A DNA stretch of 39,039 nt from NCBI GenBank assembly GCA_017881315.1, contig JADGRB010000016.1:1-39039 (forward strand), given 5' to 3'. This document shows, piece after piece, positions 25,521 through 37,286 of the stretch. Each line of letters starts with the position of its first letter. Positions within the stretch are counted from its first letter, which is position 1. Made by a program: the position numbers and the translations under genes. A model generated the notes under the pieces. The model searched no databases, was not told the DNA's origin, and saw only the letters and a list, made by a program, of their open reading frames with translations. This DNA comes from Pseudomonadota bacterium. GTDB taxonomy: Bacteria; Myxococcota_A; Polyangia; Fen-1088.

Positions 25521-25532
25521 TTTTCATGAAAA
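25521..25532. promoter_or_regulatory. Perfect 12-base palindrome, candidate operator
   Basis: TTTTCATGAAAA is identical to its reverse complement and AT-rich in an otherwise very GC-rich window. It lies in the spacer between the IgGFc-like gene and the long plus-strand operon, about 28 bases before the possible -35 element. An imperfect dyad with arms GAGAA/TTCTC (25494-25513) lies beside it. It could be bound by a dimeric regulator; none is encoded nearby. Confidence 0.35.
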
Positions 25533-25548
25533 AGAAGCATGACGAACC

Positions 25549-25578
25549 TTGCCAAGCGCGGTGCGCTAGGACTACGAT
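25549..25578 (+). promoter_or_regulatory. Possible sigma70-type promoter of the long operon
   Basis: TTGCCA at 25549-25554 and TACGAT at 25573-25578 are separated by 18 bases, close to the consensus TTGACA/TATAAT with 17. Transcription would start near the TTG start codon at 25588, giving a leaderless or nearly leaderless message. No sigma54 -24/-12 pattern was seen in this spacer. The match is weak and could be chance. Confidence 0.25.
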
Positions 25579-25587
25579 TTTCGGGCG

Positions 25588-26439
25588 TTGGTTCGTGCGA
25601 CGGTCGTCCTCGCTTTGGCCTACGGGCTCACCAACGGGATCCCCGCGCTAGCCGCGCCCCCGTCGGTTGGCGCTAAGCCGACCGAAAACCTTTTCGAGGA
25701 TCGTGGAAAGGGCGACGACGACGACGCCAGCGAGGCGAAGCCCTCCGAGGCCGCGCCGAGCGAGGACGACGCCGCGCCGGACGCCGCCAGCACCGCCGGC
25801 GCCTCGAAGGGCGAGCCCGAGAGTGACGCGGCCGAAAGCGAGGAAGAGCCGGAGTCGGCCCTGCACGGGCTGGCTTGCCTGGAGGGCGATGCTACCGGCG
25901 GTCGCCGCAAAGGGGTCCAGCGCCGCGACTTCCTCAAGCGGCACCGCTTCGAATTCTCCGGCCTGGGCGGCTTCTACGCGGCCGACGCCCTGTCATCCAC
26001 CTACAGCTACGGCGGCGCGCTGTCGTTCTATCCGTCGGAAGACTTCGGGCTCGAGGCGATGGTCACCCGCTCTCCGATGCAGTTCAGGCTGGAAGAGGCG
26101 TTCACGGCCTTCGACCAGCAGACGCATTTCCACGAGAGCATCGCCTGGCAGGCCATGCTCTCGCTGCTCTGGTCGCCGATCCACGCCAAGTTCAAGTTCA
26201 GCGAGACGCGCATCATTCACAGCGATCTCTTCGCGGTCGCGGGGGCCGGTCGTACCTTCGACCCCAGCGTGCTGGGCCTGACCTGGGAGGTCGGCACCGG
26301 TCTCAAGCTCTACTTCAACCGCTTCGTGGCGTTCCGGCTGGACCTGCGCGACTTCCTTCTACCGCAGGAGGTGCTCGGTCGCGGGCGCATCACCAACAAC
26401 ATCAACATCCTGGCGGGGTTCAGCCTATGGCTCGGTTGA
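25588..26439 (+). CDS. Outer-membrane beta-barrel protein, first of a tandem pair (Glt/Nfs type)
   Basis: A 283-residue protein with a TTG start, the only start codon after the in-frame stop at 25567. The signal peptide ends near GIPALA. Residues about 30-95 form an acidic Asp/Glu/Ala/Ser-rich linker. The barrel region starts with RRDFLKRHRFEFSGLGGFYAAD and STYSYGGALSFYPSEDFGLEA, the pattern of the myxobacterial outer-membrane beta-barrel family found beside gliding and sporulation complexes. It ends in AGFSLWLG. It resembles the next gene's product in its opening strands and in its EDFGLEA/EDLGVEA motif. By position and family it corresponds to the GltA/GltB or NfsA/NfsB barrels (inference). 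The next gene overlaps its 3' end by 13 bases. Confidence 0.8.
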   Translation: MVRATVVLALAYGLTNGIPALAAPPSVGAKPTENLFEDRGKGDDDDASEAKPSEAAPSEDDAAPDAASTAGASKGEPESDAAESEEEPESALHGLACLEGDATGGRRKGVQRRDFLKRHRFEFSGLGGFYAADALSSTYSYGGALSFYPSEDFGLEAMVTRSPMQFRLEEAFTAFDQQTHFHESIAWQAMLSLLWSPIHAKFKFSETRIIHSDLFAVAGAGRTFDPSVLGLTWEVGTGLKLYFNRFVAFRLDLRDFLLPQEVLGRGRITNNINILAGFSLWLG

Positions 26440-27218
26440 GGTTGGCGGGTTTTTCGATCGCGGTGCTGCTGATGGGCGCCGCGCGGCTCGCCGTCGCGGA
26501 TGAGGCGACCTCCGACGAAGACACGGCCGAAACGAGCACCTCGGATGGCCAAGGTGGAGACGCCTGCGTGGATGAGGACATCAAGGCCGATCTCTTCGCC
26601 AAGCGAAAGCAACGGACCAGCCGAGACCGCCTCTTTCAACAGACCAACCGCCACGAGCTGAGCCTGCAAGGCGGGTATTACTCGTCCGACCTCTTCGACG
26701 GCGTCTACTCCGGTCACCTGGGGGACATTCCCTACGTCGGCCACGTTCCCGTCCTGAGATCGACGCCGATCCCCGGGACGCTGGGAGTCGCTTACACCTA
26801 TCACATGACCGAGGATCTCGGCGTCGAGGCCTCGGCGGCGATCACCAGCCTGACCTCGAACGGCGGACCCGAGCTGGAGCGGACCTTCGCGGTCCTGCAG
26901 GGACGGCCGCGCCGCGAGCTCTACTTCGACGCCGATCTGATCTGGGCTCCCGCGCACGCCAAGATGCGCCTCGGCGGATCGATCACCCACTTCGACCTCT
27001 ACCTGGCGGCCGGGGCCGGCGTGGTCGACTCGGTGGTCTCGGAGGATCTGGCCGGCAACGGCGGCTTTGGGCTCAAGTTCTTCCTCGGCCACGCCTGGGC
27101 CATCCGCATGGACGTGCGCGACCGCATCTATCGCCAGCAGCTCCTGTCGCAGACGATGTTGGTCAACGACCTCACCACCACCATCGGCCTCAGCATCTAT
27201 CTGCCCATTCGAGAGTGA
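26427..27218 (+). CDS. Outer-membrane beta-barrel protein, second of the tandem pair (Glt/Nfs type)
   Basis: A 263-residue protein starting at ATG 26427 inside the previous gene, which suggests translational coupling. The signal peptide MARLRLAGFSIAVLLM... ends near RLAVA. A short acidic Ser/Thr-rich linker with one Cys (GDACVDEDIKADLFAKRKQR) precedes the barrel. The barrel begins NRHELSLQGGYYSSDLFDGVY and continues with YTYHMTEDLGVEASAAI and LIWAPAHAKMRLGGSITHFDLYLAAGAG. The WAPAHAK block corresponds to WSPIHAK in the upstream gene, a clear sign of common descent. It ends LSIYLPIRE without a terminal aromatic residue. It likely sits in the outer membrane as part of the same complex. Confidence 0.8.
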   Translation: MARLRLAGFSIAVLLMGAARLAVADEATSDEDTAETSTSDGQGGDACVDEDIKADLFAKRKQRTSRDRLFQQTNRHELSLQGGYYSSDLFDGVYSGHLGDIPYVGHVPVLRSTPIPGTLGVAYTYHMTEDLGVEASAAITSLTSNGGPELERTFAVLQGRPRRELYFDADLIWAPAHAKMRLGGSITHFDLYLAAGAGVVDSVVSEDLAGNGGFGLKFFLGHAWAIRMDVRDRIYRQQLLSQTMLVNDLTTTIGLSIYLPIRE

Positions 27219-27236
27219 CCAGAGGGAGTGACCAAC

Positions 27237-27911
27237 GTGGATAGAACGAAAACGCGACGACTGGTTTTCCCTTTGACGCTGCTCGGCCTGGCGCTGGCCG
27301 GGCCGCCGGCCCGCGCGGCCAAGAGCGAGCCCGCCGACGATGCGGCCCCCGATGCCGGGCGCGCGCCCGCTTCGAAATCGGGGGCGCCGTCTGCAGCGGG
27401 CAACGCGACGGCCGAACAGCAGACCGCCCCGCCCGTGCCTGCGCCCACCGTCGATCTCGCCAAGCTGCGCGCCGAGTACGACCGCCTGCGCGACGAGCTG
27501 TTCCGCTCGCGGGCCCGCGCCGAGCTGGTCGAGGAGGGGATCTACGCCTCCAAGCTGGCCGCGACGCTGCGCTGGAAGGGCGCCCCCGACTTCATCCTTC
27601 GTCGCGCGGAGATCCGGCTCGACGGGAACTCGATCTGGGACTCGGGCGAAAAGCCGCTGGTCGACGAGCTCATCAAGATCTCCGAGCGACCCACCAAGCC
27701 CGGCCCGCACACGCTCACGGTGCGGATCGAGGTGCGGCCCGGCAAGAAGGGTGAAAAAGAGCACGCCGATCTGGGCTACGAATCCGAACAGACGTTCGTC
27801 GTCAACGTTCCCGAAGACCTGCGCACCAACGTGAAGATCACCGGAGACGACGACGGCGATCTGCCCGGGTACGAGCCCGAGATCGAGATCGAGGTCGAAT
27901 CGGAGAAATGA
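27237..27911 (+). CDS. Small periplasmic coiled-coil/beta-domain protein
   Basis: About 224 residues from GTG 27237, which has AGGGAG eight bases upstream; GTG 27228 lies directly on that site and is less likely. The signal peptide ends near PPARA. A low-complexity Ala/Pro linker (to about residue 75) leads to a short coiled coil (VDLAKLRAEYDRLRDELFRSR). A compact domain with Ig-like strands follows (RRAEIRLDGNSIWD; PGPHTLTVRIEVRPG), then a very acidic tail. Similar small proteins, from memory often misnamed dihydrolipoamide acetyltransferase, sit near glt genes in myxobacteria. No lipoyl or catalytic motif is visible, so that name should not be used. ATGA overlap with the next gene. Confidence 0.75.
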   Translation: MDRTKTRRLVFPLTLLGLALAGPPARAAKSEPADDAAPDAGRAPASKSGAPSAAGNATAEQQTAPPVPAPTVDLAKLRAEYDRLRDELFRSRARAELVEEGIYASKLAATLRWKGAPDFILRRAEIRLDGNSIWDSGEKPLVDELIKISERPTKPGPHTLTVRIEVRPGKKGEKEHADLGYESEQTFVVNVPEDLRTNVKITGDDDGDLPGYEPEIEIEVESEK

Positions 27912-29687
27912 TCGCGCTCCTCCTCGCCCTGCTCGTCCAGCAAGTGGACGCCGACGCGGCGCCGAAGATGGCGCCGAGCGGCGATCCCATGGCGCGCTAT
28001 CTGGCCGATCTCGAGAAGGCCGGGGTGCTGGGCGCCGACAAACAACCCGCCACGCTCGATCACCTGCGCACCGAGCTGGCGGCCGCCGAGGACGACCTGG
28101 TCACCGGCAACGCCGAGATCGCCAGCGTCCGGCTCTATCGCATCGTCGAATCGTCGCGCTACGCGCAGTTCGAGTACGCGCCCGACTACGCCACCGCCGA
28201 GCTGACGCTGGCGCGGGCCTTGATTCGCGCGGGCGGCACCAAGTCGGCGGAGCGCTATCTCCTCCGCGTCCTCGGGCGCGGCACCAAGTCCCCGCTCTTC
28301 GCGCCGGCCTACCGGGCGATGGTCGATGTGGCGCTCGAGACCAAGGAAGAAGCCGAGATCCTCTCGGTCCTCGATCACTACGACGCCAAGCGCGAGGACG
28401 CCCTGCCCCACGACAGCGCCGCCGAGCACGCCTATCTGGCCGGGAAGGTGGCCTACGCGGCGGGAGACGGGGCGCGCGCCGAATCGCTCTTCTCTTCGGT
28501 CGATCGCCAGTCGCGCTTCTACGCCGCCGCCCTCTACTTCCGCGGCCTCATCCACGCCCGCAAGGGACACTTCGCGGCGGCGCGCCACGCGATGTGCGAG
28601 ATCGTCGAACAGGTCGATCAGGATCGCTTCACCTTCTTCATCGACGGCCGCTACTTCGCGGTCAAGGACCTGGCCTACCTGGCGCTCGGCCAGATCGCGC
28701 ACGAGCAAGGGAAATACGACGACGCGTACTACTTCTACTTCCGCGTCCCCGAGGACTCGGATCGCCTCCCCGACGCGCTCTTCGAGGCCTCCTGGTCGAT
28801 GTTCCAGAAAGGCGAGTTCGAGGCGGCCAGCGCGTTCCTGGAGGAGTTCGACCGCACCTTCCCGAAGTCGCCGCTCGCGCCCGACGTGATGCTGCTGCAC
28901 GCGATGATCGACCTCAAATCCTGCCGGTTCGATCAGGTGCGCGCCACGCTCGACACCTTCGTGAAGACCTACGCGCCGATCGAGGCCCAGGTGGCGACGC
29001 TGCTGAAGGATCCGGCCAAGCGCGGCGCGCTCTACCGGCGCCTGCTCAGCAAGGCGTCCATCGCGACGCCGCACGATCCCATCGCCGAGCTGCTCAAGGT
29101 CGACCCCCGCTTCTACAAGTTCACCGGCGACATCCGGGCGCTCGATCGCGAAACCGGGATGATCCCGAACGAGGTCGCGGTCTGGGACGAGCTGACCGCG
29201 CACCAAAAAGGCGCCACCGACAATACGGAGGCGACCGAAGCCGTGCGGCTGGTCCAGGACATCGAAGGCCTGCGCCCACTGGCGGCCGGCGATCCGGAGA
29301 TGGAGGAACGCGTGGGCCAGCTGGCCGACGAGGCCCACCGGGCCGCGCGGCTCAGGAACGTCGCCCAGGGCCCGTTCGCCAAGGAGGCCGAGACGACGCT
29401 GGCGCTGGGGGTCGAGGCGCGCAAGCTGCGGGCGAACCTGGTCGCCGCGACCGGCGTGATCGCGACGGCCGCGCTGGCCGACCTCGACAAGCGCCTGCGC
29501 GAGCTGCTCCGCGAGGCGCGCCTCACCCACATCGACGCGGTCATCGGCAAGAAGAAGAAGCTCGAGATCGAGATCGAGAACCTGCGGGAGGGGCGCTACC
29601 CCGCCGAGATGTTCGCCACGCTTCAGCTCGAAGGCCTCATGGGCGACGACGAGGAGTACTGGCCCTTCGAAGGTGAGTACTGGTCCG

Positions 29688-29710
<23 letters not shown>
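27908..29710 (+). CDS. Periplasmic TPR protein, GltC/NfsC-like position
   Basis: A 600-residue protein beginning [15 protein letters not shown], a short signal sequence. Helical repeats run through most of it, for example [44 protein letters not shown] and [23 protein letters not shown], which fit TPR consensus positions. After residue 400 the helices become less regular and coiled-coil-like ([21 protein letters not shown]). The C-terminus is acidic and aromatic ([21 protein letters not shown]). Such TPR proteins are scaffolds. Its place after the barrel pair fits the periplasmic GltC/NfsC member of the complex (inference from order and type, not from alignment). The start overlaps the previous stop, and the next gene begins inside its 3' end. 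Confidence 0.75.
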
Positions 29711-32853
<3,143 letters not shown>

Positions 32854-32864
<11 letters not shown>

Positions 32865-33987
32865 CGCCCGCGGGCTCGGCCTCGGCGTCGCGCTCGGCGT
32901 CGCGCTCGCGGCCGGGTGCGCGCATCCGCCCAAACCCGGCGCGGCGGCGCTCAACCCGATCGCGCCGGTGGCGCTGCCCAAGACCAGCCCGGAGGCGCAA
33001 GCGGCCTTCGACGAAGGCGTCCGCATCATGCGCACCGGGCGCAAGCACTACAAGGAGGCCCGCCAGCCGCTCTCGCGCGCCACCCAGCTCGATGGGCGCC
33101 TCTTCGAGGCCTGGCACGATCTGGGGGTCGTCGAGACGGCGCTGGGCAACTTCGACGCGGCGGTCGACGACTTCAAGCGGGCGCTCGACATCCAGCCCGG
33201 CGCCCGCCTGACGGTGCTGGCCTACGGCGAGAGCCTGCGCCGCGCCCACAACGCCAAGAAAGCGGGCGAGGTCTACGCCCGCTGGCTCAACTCCGACCCC
33301 AACGACTTCGACATGCGGGCGCGCTACAGCCAGGTGCTCCGCGAATCGGGGCCAGATTCCCTGGACGAGTCGCTCGAGCAGGCCAGATTGCTGGTGGCGG
33401 AGGGGGGCGAAAACGTCGCCCACACCGTAATTGCCTATAACGCCCTGGGCCTAACTTATTATAAAATGGGGAAGTTCGAACTTGCCGAGACCGCGCTGCA
33501 CAAGGCAGCCGACCTCGACCCCAAGAGCGCTTTCGTCTGGAACAACCTGGGTCTCGTTGCTTTTGAGCGGGGCCACGACCAGGAGGCTTTCTTGGACTAC
33601 CAGAAGGCGTCGGAACTCGATCCAAAGTACGTGCAGGCCCGTCTCAACAAGGCGGTTGTCTACCTCGACTGCGGCGACTACCGGAAGGCCCGCGTCGAGC
33701 TGGAAAAGGCGGTCGAGATCGACCCCAACGACGCCGAGGCCCAGGTTGCGCTGGGCGTGGCCGCGCGCGGCGACGGAAAAACCGACTTGGCGCGCAAGGC
33801 CTACGAGCGTGCGCTCGACATCGAGCCCGACTATCCGCCGGCGCTCTATGATCTCGGCGTCCTCTACATGGACTTCGACAAGGTGCCCGCCAAGGCCAAG
33901 GACTTCCTCACCCAGTACCTGCAGGCGGTCGACAAGAACGATCCCCGCCGCGCGGACGCGCAGGCGCGGCTCAAGGAGATGAAGTGA
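32854..33987 (+). CDS. TPR lipoprotein, GltE(AglT)/NfsE-like
   Basis: A 377-residue protein from GTG 32854 with a strong GAGGAGG ribosome-binding site seven bases before; it overlaps the end of the previous gene by 11 bases. A lipoprotein signal peptide ends in ALAAGC. About eight TPR units follow, such as FEAWHDLGVVETALGNFDAAVDDFKRAL, AYNALGLTYYKMGKFELAETALHKAADLDP and PPALYDLGVLYMDFDKVPAKAKDFL. This fits the TPR lipoprotein of Glt/Nfs systems, where the lipid anchor ties the TPR scaffold to the outer membrane. From about 33355 to 33660 the codon use shifts clearly to AT-ending and rare codons (AGA, CTA, ACT, TAT, AAA, GTT, GCT). Confidence 0.85.
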
Positions 33988-34448
33988 TGCGGCGAATGGG
34001 GGTCGTCTGGGTGCGACGCTGGTGTCGGCTCGCGACGGCCGTCGCGGCGCTGGTGCTGGTCGCGGCAGCCGGCGGCCCGGCCTCCGCCAAGCCGGCCAAA
34101 CGGCGCCCGGCCGTTCACAAGCCGGCCCAATCCCACACGCAGGAGCGAAGCGCGGCGTCGACCTCGACTTCGACCGACAGCCAAGGCGACACCGGAAGCG
34201 CCACCAGCGGCGACGGCGCCTCGGCCGCCGATGAGCGGCCAGCCGGCGAGGCCAAGGGCTCGGCGGCGGGCGGAAAGGTCAAAACCAAGACCTACACCTT
34301 CGGGGCCATGGACGTGGAAGGCAAGCTCAAGACCCCGCAACTCTTATACTTTTTGAACCGGGTCAAGCTCGAGCTGGACATGTCGGCTCCTGACAAGCGG
34401 TCTTTCATGAAGGAGCTAGGGCAAAGCGCCGATGACAAGAGCCTCTGA
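33987..34448 (+). CDS. Small exported basic/Ser-Thr-rich protein, NfsF/GltF-like position
   Basis: About 153 residues from ATG 33987 (GTG 33984 is adjacent). AGGAGA about seven bases upstream supports the start, and the gene follows the TPR lipoprotein with a stop/start overlap. The Arg-rich N-terminus and hydrophobic core ending at GGPASA form a signal peptide. A low-complexity Lys/Pro then Ser/Thr/Gly stretch covers residues about 35-95. The C-terminal 55 residues are ordered-looking: KTYTFGAMDVEGKLKTPQLL, FLNRVKLELDM and KRSFMKELGQS. I do not recognise a named domain. Its position between the TPR lipoprotein and the TonB-like gene matches the small F member of the Glt/Nfs series. Confidence 0.7.
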   Translation: MRRMGVVWVRRWCRLATAVAALVLVAAAGGPASAKPAKRRPAVHKPAQSHTQERSAASTSTSTDSQGDTGSATSGDGASAADERPAGEAKGSAAGGKVKTKTYTFGAMDVEGKLKTPQLLYFLNRVKLELDMSAPDKRSFMKELGQSADDKSL

Positions 34449-34470
34449 CGCAGACGAATAGGGTGAACTC

Positions 34471-35880
34471 TTGGCAACCAGCACACTTTCTCATGCAGTC
34501 CCTCCCCCCCATCCCGGTCGAGCTCCGGCGCGGCGAAGAACAGGTCCGCTGCCGGTGACCACCCACGCGATGTTGCAGGTGGCGATGATCTGGCATGGCC
34601 AGATCATCGCGTACCGCCTGCTGCCGCGACGACGGAAGATCACCGTCGGCCCGTCCAAGCGCGCGACGTTCGTGACGCCGGCGCTCGAGGGGCGCAGCAA
34701 GTTCCTGCTCCTCCAGCCCCGGCGTGACGGCTACGTCCTCCACCTCGCCCCGGCGCTCAAAGGCGAGCTCAACATCGGCGGCGTTGCGACGCCCGTCGCG
34801 GAGGTGACCTCGAGCGAGGTCGATTTCGCCCGCGGCGACAAGGCCAAGCTGGTCTTCGCCGACGGCAGCGATCTCCGCGTCGAGATCCGCTGGGTCGATC
34901 CGCCCGAGGTCGTTCCGAGCCCCCGCTTCCGCGATCCGCACATGGTGCAGATCACCGTCGGTACCGCCATCGTCTTCGGCGTCATCGCGGCGATGTTGAA
35001 CTTCATGTGGGAGAAGACGGAGCCCAAGCCGCCGCTGGCGCTCAACCCCGACCGCGTCGCGAAGATCGAGGCGCCGGCCGCGCTGGAATTCGAGAAGAAG
35101 GAGGTCATCAAGCGGGAGAAGGCGGAAGAAAAGTCGGAAGAGAAAGAGGGACAGACCAAGCGCGCCAAGGACAAGGCCGGCAAGCTCGGTCGCGCCGACG
35201 CCACCCAGAAGGACACCATCATCCCGAAGGGCAAGGAAGACATCCTCCGCGAGAAGGTGCAGCGGGTCGGGATCCTCAGCATCATCGGCCGCGACAAGGC
35301 GCCGGGCTCGGGGCTCTCCAAGCTGTTCGCGCAGAGCAACGACGTCGAGCAGGCGATGGCCGGCATGGCGGGCGCCAAGCTGGTGGCCGGCCGCGGCTCG
35401 GGCGGCCTGTCGAGCGCCGGGTCCGGCCCCGGCGGTGGCGGCGCAGGCTACGGACACATCTACGGGTCCGGCAACCTCGACACCGGCGGCCGCGGCAACC
35501 ATGGCCACGGCCGCGGCCCCAAGCTGGCGGAGCGCGGCGAGCACGAGGTCTCGGTGGGCCTGGGAACGGGCGCCGGCGACAGCGGCGGCTCGCTGTCCAA
35601 GGAGCAGATCAACAAGGTGGTGCGGGCGCACCTGGCGGGCGTCAAGTACTGCTACGAAAAAGAGCTTCAACACAAGACGTCGCTCGCGGGCGGCGTCGAC
35701 GTCTTCTGGGTGATTCAGCCCGACGGGACGGTCAGCAAGGCCAACGTCAAGCAGAGCACGATGGGCGACGCCGCCGTCGAGGGCTGCATCGTACGGCAGG
35801 TCAAGCAGTGGCAGTTCCCGAAGGCGCCCGGACAGACGATCGTGGGTCGTTATCCGTTCATCTTCAAAGGCGGGTCGTGA
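34471..35880 (+). CDS. Inner-membrane protein with TonB-like C-terminal domain (AgmX/PglI/GltG type)
   Basis: A protein of up to 469 residues. The N-terminal 150 residues are cytoplasmic with FHA-like strand pattern (LQVAMIWHGQIIAYRLLPRRRKITVG; LNIGGVATPV). One transmembrane helix follows (MVQITVGTAIVFGVIAAMLNF, residues about 158-178), then a Lys/Glu-rich periplasmic coiled stretch (about 200-240) and a Gly/His-rich linker (GYGHIYGSGNLDTGG). The C-terminal domain, about residues 375-469, contains VRAHLAGVKYCYEKEL, VFWVIQPDGTVSKANVK and VKQWQFPKAPGQTIVGRYPFIF, the AgmX/PglI TonB-like pattern. Such proteins couple an inner-membrane proton motor to the periplasmic and outer-membrane parts. The TTG at 34471 is a weak start; GTG 34555 or ATG 34570 are possible. 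Confidence 0.85.
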   Translation: MATSTLSHAVPPPHPGRAPARRRTGPLPVTTHAMLQVAMIWHGQIIAYRLLPRRRKITVGPSKRATFVTPALEGRSKFLLLQPRRDGYVLHLAPALKGELNIGGVATPVAEVTSSEVDFARGDKAKLVFADGSDLRVEIRWVDPPEVVPSPRFRDPHMVQITVGTAIVFGVIAAMLNFMWEKTEPKPPLALNPDRVAKIEAPAALEFEKKEVIKREKAEEKSEEKEGQTKRAKDKAGKLGRADATQKDTIIPKGKEDILREKVQRVGILSIIGRDKAPGSGLSKLFAQSNDVEQAMAGMAGAKLVAGRGSGGLSSAGSGPGGGGAGYGHIYGSGNLDTGGRGNHGHGRGPKLAERGEHEVSVGLGTGAGDSGGSLSKEQINKVVRAHLAGVKYCYEKELQHKTSLAGGVDVFWVIQPDGTVSKANVKQSTMGDAAVEGCIVRQVKQWQFPKAPGQTIVGRYPFIFKGGS

Positions 35881-36668
35881 TGCAAGAAAACCACGGTGGT
35901 GTCTTCTCCCGGTTGGTCCCGCTGGCGACGCTCGCGCTCGGATGCGTGAACGCGCCGCTCTACTTCGCCTCCCCGACGCCGATCCTGTCGGTCACGGGGG
36001 CGCCCGACGCCATGGGCAACCAGCCACGGATCGAAAACGGCCTGACGTTGCAGTTCCGGAATCCCAACAAGACCGAGCAGAAGGACCTCGACACGCAGTC
36101 GGCGGCGCTCGGGTTCGGCGTCCCCTGGATAGAGCGCGCGCACGTGCACATCGAGCTCACCTACGACGTCACCAACACCGACAGCAAGGACGGCACCTTC
36201 GGCATCGGCATCGACGGCGCGAACGAGTACACCAAGTACGACGAAAACATCGTGGCGATGGCCCTGGGGGCCGGGAACAACAACGCGCCCAATTACATCC
36301 CGCTGATTCCGGTGACGCCGCAGATCCTGGCCGCCGGCAAGACCGTCTCCGGGACCGTGCGCGAAGACGACTTCGAAGAAGCGGAGCTGGATCTGGACGC
36401 CATGGGGCGGTGGATGGCGCCCTTCAACGCCGTCCTCATCAACAACTCCCAGGTCAACCCGGTCGGGCTCGACATGGTGCCGCCCAACGTCGTCATCCCG
36501 GCGCTCATCGAGATCGACGTCAACTTCACCGCCAACGCGGCGATGTCGTGCAATTATGGTGTCCGCGTGCGAGACGACAACGACCAGCTGTTGCATGATT
36601 CGGCTGACACCTTGTTCTCGCCGACGCCCGCGCTCTTTCAGCCTCCCGCGATGATGGCGACCAACTAG
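35880..36668 (+). CDS. Lipoprotein of unknown family within the Glt/Nfs-like operon
   Basis: A 262-residue protein whose ATG shares its first base with the stop codon of the TonB-like gene. A lipoprotein signal peptide ends in LATLALGC. The mature part is beta-rich and acidic: RIENGLTLQFRNPNKTEQ, HVHIELTYDVTNTDSKDG, VSGTVREDDFEEAELDLDAMG and IPALIEIDVNFTANAAMSCNYGV. The alternation of strands suggests an immunoglobulin- or LEA-like sandwich, but no family is recognised. It could play the part of an outer-membrane lipoprotein such as GltK in gliding systems; that is a guess from position. The next gene begins six bases after its stop. Confidence 0.75.
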   Translation: MQENHGGVFSRLVPLATLALGCVNAPLYFASPTPILSVTGAPDAMGNQPRIENGLTLQFRNPNKTEQKDLDTQSAALGFGVPWIERAHVHIELTYDVTNTDSKDGTFGIGIDGANEYTKYDENIVAMALGAGNNNAPNYIPLIPVTPQILAAGKTVSGTVREDDFEEAELDLDAMGRWMAPFNAVLINNSQVNPVGLDMVPPNVVIPALIEIDVNFTANAAMSCNYGVRVRDDNDQLLHDSADTLFSPTPALFQPPAMMATN

Positions 36669-36674
36669 GGGACA

Positions 36675-37286
36675 TTGACACCACGACTTCGCAAGCTGGT
36701 GGCGGCATTGGCGACGTCCTGGCTGCTGAGCGCGCCGAGCTCGGTGAAGGCGCAGGTCACGGCCGAGCCGAGCGCCATCGTCTTCCCCGATCCGGCCAAG
36801 TTCGCGCGGGGGCTCTACACCGAAGGGGAAGTGGGCGCGGTCGCGTTCTTCGGTCCCGCGGGCCGCGACGTCGCCCCCGGGTTCGCGGTCGGGACGCGCG
36901 TCGGGTACGACCTCTTTCGCTGGCTGGCGGTGCAGGCGCACTTCCTGGGATCGACGCACTCGATCCGCGGCGACAGCCCGCAGGCCGGGCAGCTCTTGCA
37001 GACCTATCAGGCGATCGCCGAGGGGAAGCTGACGATCCGCTTCGGGCAGACCTCGCTCTTCGCCGAAGGGGGCGCCGGCCTCGAGCGGCTCTCGACCAAC
37101 GTCCTCTACACGCTCATGCTCGAGCGCTACCGGATCGGCTTCACCGCGGGGGGCGGCGGCGGGTTCGACTACCACTCGCTCTCCCGGCACTTCTCGGTCG
37201 GCCTGCGCGGCGACTACTTCTGGATGCGCGAGATCTCCGGTAGCCAGGATCTGATGGTGACCACCTACCTGAGGTACACGTTTTGA
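36675..37286 (+). CDS. Outer-membrane beta-barrel protein, GltH/NfsH-like position
   Basis: A 203-residue protein from TTG 36675 preceded closely by AGGGGA. The signal peptide reads RKLVAALATSWLLSAPSSVKA with cleavage before QVT. The rest has eight or so amphipathic strands (GLYTEGEVGAVAFFG; FAVGTRVGYDLFRWLAVQAHFLG; HFSVGLRGDYFWMRE) and ends LMVTTYLRYTF, a classic beta-signal with terminal Phe, supporting insertion by the Bam complex. It does not share the long linker of the two upstream barrels. As the last barrel of the set it matches the H member of the Glt/Nfs series. Its 3' end overlaps the next start. Confidence 0.8.
   Translation: MTPRLRKLVAALATSWLLSAPSSVKAQVTAEPSAIVFPDPAKFARGLYTEGEVGAVAFFGPAGRDVAPGFAVGTRVGYDLFRWLAVQAHFLGSTHSIRGDSPQAGQLLQTYQAIAEGKLTIRFGQTSLFAEGGAGLERLSTNVLYTLMLERYRIGFTAGGGGGFDYHSLSRHFSVGLRGDYFWMREISGSQDLMVTTYLRYTF

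Noticed and set aside
25526-25640. ATG inside the palindrome starting MKKKHDEP in another frame.
   Set aside because: It has no ribosome-binding site, no signal peptide, and leads into an out-of-frame reading of the barrel gene that soon loses protein-like character.
27237-27911. Name dihydrolipoamide acetyltransferase sometimes given to similar proteins.
   Set aside because: There is no lipoyl domain, no catalytic HxxxDG motif, and the protein has a signal peptide; the enzyme name does not fit.
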